Origin: Marinomonas fungiae
Lineage (GTDB): Bacteria > Pseudomonadota > Gammaproteobacteria > Pseudomonadales > Marinomonadaceae
NCBI RefSeq assembly: GCF_001418205.1
Contig: NZ_LIQF01000003.1
Coordinates: 310,001 to 374,000, forward strand
Direction of reading: 5' to 3'
Length of the DNA stretch: 64,000 bases
The position numbers and the translations under genes are program-made. This document shows positions 1 through 7,419 of the stretch, piece by piece. The notes under the pieces were generated by a model. That model did not search any database. It was not told the origin of the DNA and was given only the letters and a program-made list of their open reading frames with translations. Each line of letters opens with the position of its first letter. Positions within the stretch are counted from its first letter, which is position 1.

Positions 1-96
1 TTCATCGCCGTCAGCAAATGAAAGAATTCGATATTTGCCATCGTCGAAGACACGTATAACACCAAACTCATCTTGAGTTTCATAAAGTAAAGACAT
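1..96 (-). CDS. Spermidine-synthase-like protein, N-terminal fragment (cut by window edge)
   Basis: Only the first 32 codons are inside the window. The leftward reading frame starts at an ATG at 96 and stays open to the edge. The visible residues (MSLLYETQDEFGVIRVFDDG, then KYRILSFADGDE) have the opening beta-strand pattern of spermidine/spermine synthase-like proteins: a short D-E-F-G-x-I-x-V stretch followed by R-x-L-S-F-x-x-x-D-E. The rest of the fold, including the methyltransferase-like core that would bind decarboxylated AdoMet, is outside the window. The gene lies just downstream of the ydiJ terminator and is read in the same direction. The family call rests on about 32 residues and is tentative. 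Confidence 0.45.
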   Translation of the reverse strand, partial: MSLLYETQDEFGVIRVFDDGKYRILSFADGDE

Positions 97-110
97 GAGT
101 GTTTCTCTTA

Positions 111-145
111 GATAAAAAGAAAGGCCAGACAGTTGTCTGGCCTTT
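111..145 (-). terminator. Rho-independent terminator of ydiJ
   Basis: The stem AAGGCCAGACA (121-131) pairs perfectly with TGTCTGGCCTT (134-144) across a 2-nt gap. Read leftward it is followed by TCTTTTTATC, a U-rich tail. It sits 31 bases past the ydiJ stop codon, so it should end ydiJ transcription ahead of the next leftward gene. Confidence 0.85.
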
Positions 146-175
146 GTCTAGATCAGATCATAGCGAATTTTCCCT

Positions 176-3100
176 TCAGGCTAAATCTGCTTTGATATGT
201 TCAAGTAAGATTTGGGCAGGGTGCTTAATTTTGGCATCATCCAATCGTTTAGCTTGGCAACGACAAGAATAGCCGGTCGCGACCAGTTTGTTGTTTAATG
301 CGGGATCGTTCACCTTATCTTTCCAAGATAGGTTATAAATCTCAACGGACGTGGCCTTATTTCGAGATTCATGGCCGTAGGTGCCCGCCATGCCACAACA
401 GCCAACGTTCTCAATCGCTAATTTTAATCCCAATAATTCATAGACAGACTGCCAGTCTTTAATCGATGGGGCTGCATTGGTCTTCTCAGTACAATGCGCC
501 ATCATATGGAAGGTTTCATCTTTGACTGAAATCGCCTGCTTTTGCAGATGTTCAGATTGGTTCGCAAGCCATTCTTGCATCAGCTGCACTTTAGGAATTG
601 GGCGGCTGTTGCCAAATGTTTTAGCGTACTCAGAGCGGTAAGTCAGCGTCATGGATGGGTCAATACCGATCATAGGTAAACCGTAAAACGCTAGGTTTTG
701 CAGCATATCTAGATTCTTCTTGGCCGTTTTTTCAAACGAACGCAAGAAACCGTGCACATGAAGAGGCTTGCCGTTCGGCATATAGGGTGCTAGGTATGCT
801 TGGAATCCCAATCGGCTAAGCAGCTCCATTACATCAAGCACCAACTCTGTTTCAAAGTAGCTGGTAAAGGCATCCTGAACCACAATGACCGCACGTTTAC
901 GATCTTTTGGGCTCAGTGATTCGATCGCTAGTGGCGTTGCTAAGCGAATACCACGACGGGACATCTCTCGTTTAAGATTGTGTTTTGACAGTTTAGGGCT
1001 GTCTTCCATGCCAACAACCTTACTCATTAGTCGGTTCATTAGCTTATTGCCAACAAGCCAATTATAAGGCTGAGGAAAGGCTGCCAGCGTAGGCATCATG
1101 TATTCCAATGAGCCGACAAAGTAGTCTTTTGCTGGTCGCAAGTAACGACTGTAGTAAAGCTCTAAGAATTTAGCGCGAAACTCTGGCACGTCCACCTTAA
1201 TAGGGCACTGGCCAACACACGATTTACAAGCCAAACAGCCCATCATAGATTCATGTACTTCATGGGAGAAGTCATATTCCCCCTTTCGTTTGGCTAAGGT
1301 GTTACGTAAACGAGGAATAAAGCTTCCGACAAATGTGGTGTGTTTTGCCTTGTGGCTGGCTTTACGCACATCGACGCCTTGTTCGCTCATGCCGCGAAGC
1401 CATTCACGCATCAAAGAAGCGCGGCCTTTTGGTGAGTGAATGCGTTGACGTGTGCCTTTCCAAGATGGACACATAGCATCGTGCGGATCAAAGTTAAAAC
1501 ACGCACCGTTACCGTTACAGTACATGCCTTCTTTAAATTGATCTCGGTTGGTCAGAGGAATTTGACGATCAAGCTGACCTCGCAGTGGCACTGCATCTAT
1601 TTTAAGCAGTTCTGCGCCCAGCTCAAATGGCGTCGCAATTTTGCCTGGGTTAAGTTGGTTACGTGGGTCAAATGCGCCTTTAACTTGCTGAATACTTGGG
1701 TATAAATCACCAAAGAAGGCAGGCGCATATTCAGAGCGTACGCCTTTGCCATGTTCGCCCCAGAGTAAACCGCCATATTTTTGCGTTAGGGCTACCACTT
1801 TATCTGTAATTTCGCGCACCATGGGCTCTTGGGATTCGTCTTTTAAATCTAATGCAGGGCGCACATGTAAAACACCAGCGTCGACATGGCCGAACATGCC
1901 GTAAGCGACGCCATAAGAATCCAGCACTGCGCGGAACTCCATAATGTAATCCGCTAAGTTTTCCGGCGGAACCGCAGTGTCTTCAACAAATGGAATCGGG
2001 CGTTTTTCACCTTGAGCATTACCCAATAGGCCGACTGATTTTTTGCGCATCGCCCATAGCTTGTTAACGTTGCTGTGGCCATTGGCAACGCTGTAGCCCA
2101 GTGTGCTACTGGAGGCATCTTGAGACAAAAGATCTAATGCATCGGTGAGTACTTTCACGCGCTCAGCAACTTCTTCCTCACTGTCTCCGGTATATTCCAC
2201 CAAGTTGATGCCTTGGGCGTCTTCACCTGGTTGCTCAGGAAAAAATTCCGCAACAGAGTTCCAAATGATATCGCCTTTGGCTAGGCCAAGCACTTTAGAA
2301 TCTACGGTTTCGATGGATGTGGGCTTGGCTTCAAGTAGCTCTTTTGCATGACGCAAAGAAGCCTCAAAGCTGTTGTAGCGAATGTTAACCAAGGTCGCAA
2401 ATTTCGGAATTTTAAGTAGGTTAACTTTGGCTTCTACAATAAATCCAAGAGTACCTTCTGAACCGCACAGAATATTGTTCATGTTAAAGCGGCCATCTGT
2501 GTCACGAATGTGCGCCAGATCATAGCCGGTCATGCAGCGGTTCAACTCAGGGAAGGTCTCTGCAATTTCCTTTTGCTTGGTTTGTGCGATGCTATCAATA
2601 ACGCGGTGCGCATGAGCTGAGTAGCCTGAGCCTTGTTTGATTTGCTCTAGTTCTGCATCAGAGATAGGTGTGGTCGTAATCGTTTCACCGTCTAGCAAGA
2701 CGGTTTTGAGCTCTAGTACGTGATCGCGTGTTTTGCCGTACATAACGGAGCCTTGACCACTGGCATCGGTATTGATCATGCCGCCAATGGTTGCGCGGTT
2801 ACTAGTAGACAGCTCTGGGGCAAAAAATAGACCATCTGCTGCGATGGCTTTATTTAATTGATCTTTAACAACGCCCGTTTGAACACGCGCCCAGCCTTCC
2901 GCAACATTGACTTCCAGAATCTTGTTCATATGTTTGGAAAGGTCAACCACCAAACCGTCTGTTAGTGACTGGCCATTCGTACCAGTACCACCCCCTCTAG
3001 GGCTCAGAACAATATCGTGGAATTCACTGTTGTTAGATAGACGTGTGATCAGTTGAATATCTTCAGCTGTCTTTGGATAGATAACACCTTGAGGAAGAAC

Positions 3101-3247
3101 TTGGTAGATTGAGTTATCGGTCGCTAGCACGACGCGATTGGCATAATCTGGATTGGTGTCCCCCTGAAACCCTGAAGCCTTCAAGCGCTCGATAAAGGCG
3201 AGGTACTTCGCTTGAACTGGCGAGACTTCAGACAATTTAGGAATCAT
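176..3247 (-). CDS. ydiJ: D-2-hydroxyglutarate dehydrogenase, FAD and Fe-S flavoprotein (YdiJ family)
   Basis: The 1023-residue protein matches the length of E. coli YdiJ (about 1018). The first half is a PCMH-type FAD-binding domain: PRGGGTGTNGQS at residues 83-94 is the FAD pyrophosphate loop, and GSEGTLGFI is the second flavin motif. A cysteine cluster (CNGNGAC and a later CP) lies near 576-595. A ferredoxin-like CLACKSC...CP motif near 671-682 would ligate a 4Fe-4S cluster, and a single GCCG motif lies near 949-952, as in CCG/HdrB-like domains. YdiJ enzymes oxidise D-2-hydroxyglutarate, a by-product of SerA, and pass electrons onward; the acceptor cannot be read from sequence. The gene appears monocistronic, with the divergent PLP gene upstream and a strong terminator downstream. 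D-lactate dehydrogenase activity is the main alternative for this flavoprotein class. Confidence 0.88.
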   Translation of the reverse strand: MIPKLSEVSPVQAKYLAFIERLKASGFQGDTNPDYANRVVLATDNSIYQVLPQGVIYPKTAEDIQLITRLSNNSEFHDIVLSPRGGGTGTNGQSLTDGLVVDLSKHMNKILEVNVAEGWARVQTGVVKDQLNKAIAADGLFFAPELSTSNRATIGGMINTDASGQGSVMYGKTRDHVLELKTVLLDGETITTTPISDAELEQIKQGSGYSAHAHRVIDSIAQTKQKEIAETFPELNRCMTGYDLAHIRDTDGRFNMNNILCGSEGTLGFIVEAKVNLLKIPKFATLVNIRYNSFEASLRHAKELLEAKPTSIETVDSKVLGLAKGDIIWNSVAEFFPEQPGEDAQGINLVEYTGDSEEEVAERVKVLTDALDLLSQDASSSTLGYSVANGHSNVNKLWAMRKKSVGLLGNAQGEKRPIPFVEDTAVPPENLADYIMEFRAVLDSYGVAYGMFGHVDAGVLHVRPALDLKDESQEPMVREITDKVVALTQKYGGLLWGEHGKGVRSEYAPAFFGDLYPSIQQVKGAFDPRNQLNPGKIATPFELGAELLKIDAVPLRGQLDRQIPLTNRDQFKEGMYCNGNGACFNFDPHDAMCPSWKGTRQRIHSPKGRASLMREWLRGMSEQGVDVRKASHKAKHTTFVGSFIPRLRNTLAKRKGEYDFSHEVHESMMGCLACKSCVGQCPIKVDVPEFRAKFLELYYSRYLRPAKDYFVGSLEYMMPTLAAFPQPYNWLVGNKLMNRLMSKVVGMEDSPKLSKHNLKREMSRRGIRLATPLAIESLSPKDRKRAVIVVQDAFTSYFETELVLDVMELLSRLGFQAYLAPYMPNGKPLHVHGFLRSFEKTAKKNLDMLQNLAFYGLPMIGIDPSMTLTYRSEYAKTFGNSRPIPKVQLMQEWLANQSEHLQKQAISVKDETFHMMAHCTEKTNAAPSIKDWQSVYELLGLKLAIENVGCCGMAGTYGHESRNKATSVEIYNLSWKDKVNDPALNNKLVATGYSCRCQAKRLDDAKIKHPAQILLEHIKADLA

Positions 3248-3415
3248 GTAATATTCTCCGATATTTGCGACCTTGTGCGTGGGCTATTCTAACAAAGAAT
3301 CTACGTCTAAACTTCTCAACTCGATGAAAAATAAGTTGTGTTAGCATGTTATATTTTCATAAACCGACGATTTTTTTGTATTTTTTGTTAGACTGCGACG
3401 TTTTTAAGGGGTGCT

Positions 3416-4336
3416 ATGCTGTTACAGACTATTCGCCTGCCTGCTTGTCAGAATCGTCAGGAACAGTCATTTCTGATTTATCGAGGTGATTTAGAATGTG
3501 TGACGGCTCCAGGAAATAAGCAGCATAAACTCAAGTACCACTTACAACAGGCCCTATTAGAGCAAAAAGACTACGTCGCGACGTTCGGCGGTCCCCATTC
3601 CAATCACGTTGCAGCCTTTGTTGCTCGATGTGTTGAATTAGGCCTTAAGCCTTTAATTGTTGTAAGAGGGGAAACGTGGGCCACATTAACACCCACGTTG
3701 TCTCAAGCCGTTAGACAAGGGGCTGTGTTATTTCCAAGTCAACGAAGCGACTATCGACTTGGCTTGAACGCTGAAATGAAGCTTGCCATGGATGATTTCT
3801 ACCAAAATAACGTCTACTGGGTTCCTGAAGGCGGCGGTGGAACATTTGGAGTATTAGGCTGTTTAGATTGGGCAAATGACATTTATCAGCAACTTGACGA
3901 CGATGTGCATGTGTGTGTTGCCAGTGGTACAGGAACAACCGCTGCGGGTTTTGCAGCATCGAGATTTCGCTCACTATCCGTGTTTTCTGCCTTGAAGGGC
4001 GCTGAAGATCTGGTTGGAGTGTTAAACAATCATTGTCGGCAAGCTGATCTATCATGTCAGGCAACAGTTTTAGACGGTTATGATGAATCTTTGCATGGTG
4101 GGTTTGGACGAGTCAGCGATCAGTTACTAGACTTCCTTAGAGTTTTGAAGACGTTAAATCCAGGTATTCCACTTGACCCTGTTTACACATCGAAGATGGT
4201 ATTTAAGGTTAATCAACTCGTGGAACAAGGTCTTTGGTTGCATAAGAAGACGCTGTTCATCCATACGGGGGGCTTGCAAGGGTGGCAGGGGTTGACCAAT
4301 CAACAATGTCCGTATGATGACTATCAGTGCACATGA
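3416..4336 (+). CDS. PLP-dependent D-cysteine desulfhydrase / ACC deaminase-like protein
   Basis: A 306-residue fold-type II PLP enzyme of the tryptophan synthase beta superfamily. GNKQHKLKYHL at residues 33-43 is the GNKxxKL signature carrying the Schiff-base lysine, and FGGPHSNHVAAF follows the SNH substrate-carboxylate motif. ASGTGTTAAGF is the glycine loop that grips the PLP phosphate. The order and length (300-340 residues) fit the 1-aminocyclopropane-1-carboxylate deaminase/D-cysteine desulfhydrase group. Sequence alone does not separate deaminase from desulfhydrase activity; D-cysteine or a related D-amino acid is the likelier substrate in a marine bacterium. AAGGGG sits 5 bases before the ATG. 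The gene is divergent from ydiJ and has no evident operon partner. Confidence 0.75.
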   Translation: MLLQTIRLPACQNRQEQSFLIYRGDLECVTAPGNKQHKLKYHLQQALLEQKDYVATFGGPHSNHVAAFVARCVELGLKPLIVVRGETWATLTPTLSQAVRQGAVLFPSQRSDYRLGLNAEMKLAMDDFYQNNVYWVPEGGGGTFGVLGCLDWANDIYQQLDDDVHVCVASGTGTTAAGFAASRFRSLSVFSALKGAEDLVGVLNNHCRQADLSCQATVLDGYDESLHGGFGRVSDQLLDFLRVLKTLNPGIPLDPVYTSKMVFKVNQLVEQGLWLHKKTLFIHTGGLQGWQGLTNQQCPYDDYQCT

Positions 4337-4516
4337 TGCTTATTCATGTGTACTGCAAACAAGTGCAATAGCTAAGGCGTACGCTTTCTGATACATTCTT
4401 AGCTGTATGCTGTTTTGGGCTAATTGCTTGAAAGCAATACGAAATTAATCGCAATCATAGTGAAGCCATGAAATTGCGCTTTGCTAATGCAAATCAGTGA
4501 TGGGAAAGATTGATTA

Positions 4517-5398
4517 ATGAGTCTTTTTAGACGAATCGGTATTATCGCGCGCTTGGATAAACCACAGATTCTTGAAACGGTTGGACGCCTAACAGACTTC
4601 CTGATTAAGCAGGGGGTTGAGCCTGTTTTGGAGACAGACTTGGCGACTATGATGCCTTCTCCAAAAACATCAGCCGCCCCTTTGAAAGAGTTAGGGGACC
4701 ATTGTGATTTGGTAATGGTGGTGGGTGGTGATGGCAGTTTCCTCGGGGCTGCTCGCGCAATCATTGATTACGATATTCCGGTTCTTGGTATGAACCGTGG
4801 AACCTTGGGTTTCCTAACCGATATTTCCCCTATCGATTTTGAGCAAGAACTAGAACCAATCCTTCGTGGTGAATACCTTGAAGAAAAGCGCTTTATGATT
4901 GAAGCGAAAATTAAACGTCAAAATCGTCCAAGCGGCGAGGGCATAGCGCTAAACGATTTAGTGCTTCATCCGGGTAAATCTGCCCGTATGATTCGTTTTG
5001 ACCTATTTATTGATGATCAATTTGTCATGAATCAGAAGTCTGATGGTTTGATTGTTGCCACGCCAACGGGTTCAACTGCCTATGCCTTGTCTGCTGGTGG
5101 CCCAATCATGCTTCCCAAGCTAGAAGCGCTTGTTTTAGTGCCAATGCACCCTCATACACTGAGTAATCGACCCATTGTAATTGATGCGGATGCTAACATT
5201 CGTATCGTTGTATGTGAGTCTAATCTGACTTACCCAAGTGTAAGTTGCGACGGTCAACTTAATATTACGGCTGCACCTGGTGACGAGATTCATATTACAC
5301 GTCGTAAAGGTGGGATTCGTCTGATTCACCCTAAAAATCACGATTTCTACGATGTATGTCGAACCAAGCTAGGATGGCAGTCCGGTTATCGCCAATAA
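4517..5398 (+). CDS. nadK: NAD kinase
   Basis: NadK phosphorylates NAD+ to NADP+ using ATP (cytoplasm), setting the NADP pool. The 293-residue length is typical. GGDGSFLGAAR at 70-80 is the catalytic GGDG motif with the aspartate that activates the ribose hydroxyl. NRGTLGFLTD near 94-103 and the TPTGSTAYALSAGG loop near 180 are the other two family signatures. Its ATG is followed 17 bases after the stop by glpG, and the string runs on through yeaC, the DUF2797 gene and pepN with gaps of 28 bases or less, so nadK is probably the first gene of a five-gene operon. About 180 bases upstream are non-coding and should contain the promoter; I do not see a convincing -35/-10 pair there. Confidence 0.95.
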   Translation: MSLFRRIGIIARLDKPQILETVGRLTDFLIKQGVEPVLETDLATMMPSPKTSAAPLKELGDHCDLVMVVGGDGSFLGAARAIIDYDIPVLGMNRGTLGFLTDISPIDFEQELEPILRGEYLEEKRFMIEAKIKRQNRPSGEGIALNDLVLHPGKSARMIRFDLFIDDQFVMNQKSDGLIVATPTGSTAYALSAGGPIMLPKLEALVLVPMHPHTLSNRPIVIDADANIRIVVCESNLTYPSVSCDGQLNITAAPGDEIHITRRKGGIRLIHPKNHDFYDVCRTKLGWQSGYRQ

Positions 5399-5415
5399 AG
5401 GACTAAATTGATCTA

Positions 5416-6282
5416 ATGCTGTTGATCTATGAATTTGCTCTAAACGAGCAGCCGCAAAGCTTTAGCAAACTGCTCTGGCAACATCGTATTGGTCATAGAA
5501 TCGTTCAAGCGAATAACCGTGATCAATTATGGCTTCTTAGTCCAGAGGATGTTGAGCAAACTCAAACATTACTAGAGCTTTGGCAACGGGATCCAAGCGA
5601 AGCCCTGAAGTGGTCATCAACTCCTCGCCCTCGTGCAGTGAACCCAAATTTTAAAGATTGGCACAAATCCCCAGTAACCATTGCAACCTTGTTGATGGCC
5701 GCATTAGTGGCTCTTGTTACAGGGTTAGGGCAATACTTAGATACCCTAAGTTGGTTCACCATTTCTTCCTTTGAAATTATTGGTAATCGCATACACTTCG
5801 ACCCGTTGTCGACGGTATTAGCTGAGGGCGAATACTGGCGTTTACTGACTCCGGCATTTATTCATTTTGGAGCGATGCATCTGATCTTTAATGCCCTGTG
5901 GGTATGGGAGATTGGGCGTAAACTAGAGCGTCTAATGGGCTCTTTAGCTTGGCTTCTGTTTGCTGCGACTGTTTCTATTGTCAGCAATGTCGGTCAATAT
6001 TTGCTAAGCCAATACCCTCTGTTTGGCGGCCTATCTGGTTTGGTTTATGGACTAATTGGATTTGCTTGGATTATGCCATGGTTAATTCGAGGCTGGCCAA
6101 GCATCATCTCTAAACCTCTTATGGCATTTTTTATTGTTTGGCTTGTACTTGGCTATACCGATGTACTTGCCATGTTTGGCCTTGGTAAAGTGGCCAATGA
6201 TGCGCATTTGTTAGGACTAATTTCTGGTTTAGCTTGCGCGGGTGTCTATAGCCTGGTGTGGAAATTATTCAAACGACGTTAA
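5416..6282 (+). CDS. glpG: Rhomboid family intramembrane serine protease (GlpG-type)
   Basis: A 288-residue rhomboid with a soluble N-terminal domain (about 1-85) and a six-helix membrane core. The catalytic dyad is intact: Ser207 in the GLSG motif and His264 in NDAHLLGLISG. His150 and Asn159 (in FIHFGAMHLIFNALW) are the oxyanion-hole residues, matching H150, N154, S201 and H254 of E. coli GlpG. WR at 141-142 fits the L1 loop signature. Rhomboids cleave helix-destabilised transmembrane segments within the inner membrane; the natural substrate cannot be told from sequence. It is the second gene of the nadK-pepN string. Its usual enterobacterial neighbours (glpD, glpE, glpR) are absent. Confidence 0.88.
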   Translation: MLLIYEFALNEQPQSFSKLLWQHRIGHRIVQANNRDQLWLLSPEDVEQTQTLLELWQRDPSEALKWSSTPRPRAVNPNFKDWHKSPVTIATLLMAALVALVTGLGQYLDTLSWFTISSFEIIGNRIHFDPLSTVLAEGEYWRLLTPAFIHFGAMHLIFNALWVWEIGRKLERLMGSLAWLLFAATVSIVSNVGQYLLSQYPLFGGLSGLVYGLIGFAWIMPWLIRGWPSIISKPLMAFFIVWLVLGYTDVLAMFGLGKVANDAHLLGLISGLACAGVYSLVWKLFKRR

Positions 6283-6310
6283 CAAACCGATGATTCGGTA
6301 CGAGTGATTT

Positions 6311-6589
6311 ATGAACTTTAAAGATATGATCGATAACATGTCCCCTGAAGTGTACGGGCGACTAAAGCAGGCTGTTGAACTGGGTAAATGGCCAAACGGC
6401 GTAAAACTCACGCCAGAACAAATTGAACTCTGCATGCAGGCAGTGATCACTTACGATTACACCAATAAGCCAGAAGACGAGCGTGTTGGCTTTATTGATC
6501 GTGAAGCACACTTAGGTTGCAGTAGTAAAAAAGACACTCTTGAACATGAAACGGTGAAATGGGTGATTAACCCGGATGCGAAGCAATGA
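6311..6589 (+). CDS. yeaC: YeaC family protein (DUF1315)
   Basis: A 92-residue protein with the DUF1315 core: an N-terminal helix (MNFKDMIDNMSPEVYGRLKQ), then AVELGKWPNGVKLTPEQ and a second helix, as in E. coli YeaC. Function is unknown. It is acidic, soluble and has no signal peptide or membrane segment. Its stop codon overlaps the start of the DUF2797 gene in an ATGA arrangement (6586-6589), implying translational coupling. The pairing with a DUF2797 protein is the most useful clue to its role. Confidence 0.8.
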   Translation: MNFKDMIDNMSPEVYGRLKQAVELGKWPNGVKLTPEQIELCMQAVITYDYTNKPEDERVGFIDREAHLGCSSKKDTLEHETVKWVINPDAKQ

Positions 6590-7410
6590 TTCAAGGAAAT
6601 CTGCGCAAGATGCCAGCCAAGGTGGCCGATGGCAAAGTGAGTTACGAGTTGAAGCTTGGTGATCACTTAGTACCTTTGGAACAAGCCATCGGCCAAAAAG
6701 TGTCGTTGAACTTCACTGGACAGATTCATTGCATTCACTGTGGCCGCGCCAGCAAAAAATCCTTTAGTCAAGGTTACTGTTATCCTTGTTTTAAAAAGTT
6801 GGCCGCTTGCGATACCTGCATTATGAGTCCTGAGAAGTGCCATTATTTCGAGGGTACCTGTCGTGAACCTGATTGGGCCGACAAGTACTGTATGCAAAGT
6901 CATTATGTATATTTGTCTAATACCACAGCCTTAAAAGTAGGGATTACTCGTGGTGATCAATTGCCAACCCGCTGGTTAGACCAAGGCGCGACGCAAGCGC
7001 GTGCTATGTTCTTAGTGGAAAATCGTCGTATGTCAGGGTTAGTCGAGACGCTATTTAAGTCGGAAGTGGCGGACAAAACCAATTGGCGTAATATGCTTAA
7101 AGGCATCGATGTTGAGCTAAACCTTGAGGTCGAGCAAGAGCGATTGATTAATCGTCTTTGGGAAGGTTTAGACGCACTACAAAATGAATATGGTCTACAG
7201 GCAATCCAAGAGCTTGGGGCCGATAACGCCACCCATGAATTTGTTTATCCAGTATTAGAGTACCCTACTAAAATCACCAGCATTAACGCTGAGAAGACGC
7301 CTCTCGTTGAAGGCACCTTGATGGGTATTAAAGGACAGTATTGGATATTAGACACGGGCGTTATCAATCTACGCAAATACACCGGATACGAAGCGGAATT
7401 CACGCTATAG
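6586..7410 (+). CDS. DUF2797 domain protein with zinc-ribbon-like cysteines
   Basis: The 274-residue protein has a cysteine-rich N-terminal half. HCIHCGRASKKSFSQGYC with a later CxxC forms one putative zinc site (about 46-67), and CDTCIMSPEKC with later cysteines a second (about 72-105). It continues into HYVYLSNTTALKVGIT near 107-122. This V-Y-L...L-K-V-G-I-T segment recalls the GIY-YIG nuclease core, where the tyrosines and a following arginine (here in TRGDQLPTRW) act, but the usual catalytic glutamate cannot be assigned with confidence. The family is found in many proteobacteria and has no assigned function. It is translationally coupled to yeaC and lies 9 bases before pepN. Confidence 0.72.
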   Translation: MIQGNLRKMPAKVADGKVSYELKLGDHLVPLEQAIGQKVSLNFTGQIHCIHCGRASKKSFSQGYCYPCFKKLAACDTCIMSPEKCHYFEGTCREPDWADKYCMQSHYVYLSNTTALKVGITRGDQLPTRWLDQGATQARAMFLVENRRMSGLVETLFKSEVADKTNWRNMLKGIDVELNLEVEQERLINRLWEGLDALQNEYGLQAIQELGADNATHEFVYPVLEYPTKITSINAEKTPLVEGTLMGIKGQYWILDTGVINLRKYTGYEAEFTL

Positions 7411-7419
7411 GAGCCACTC

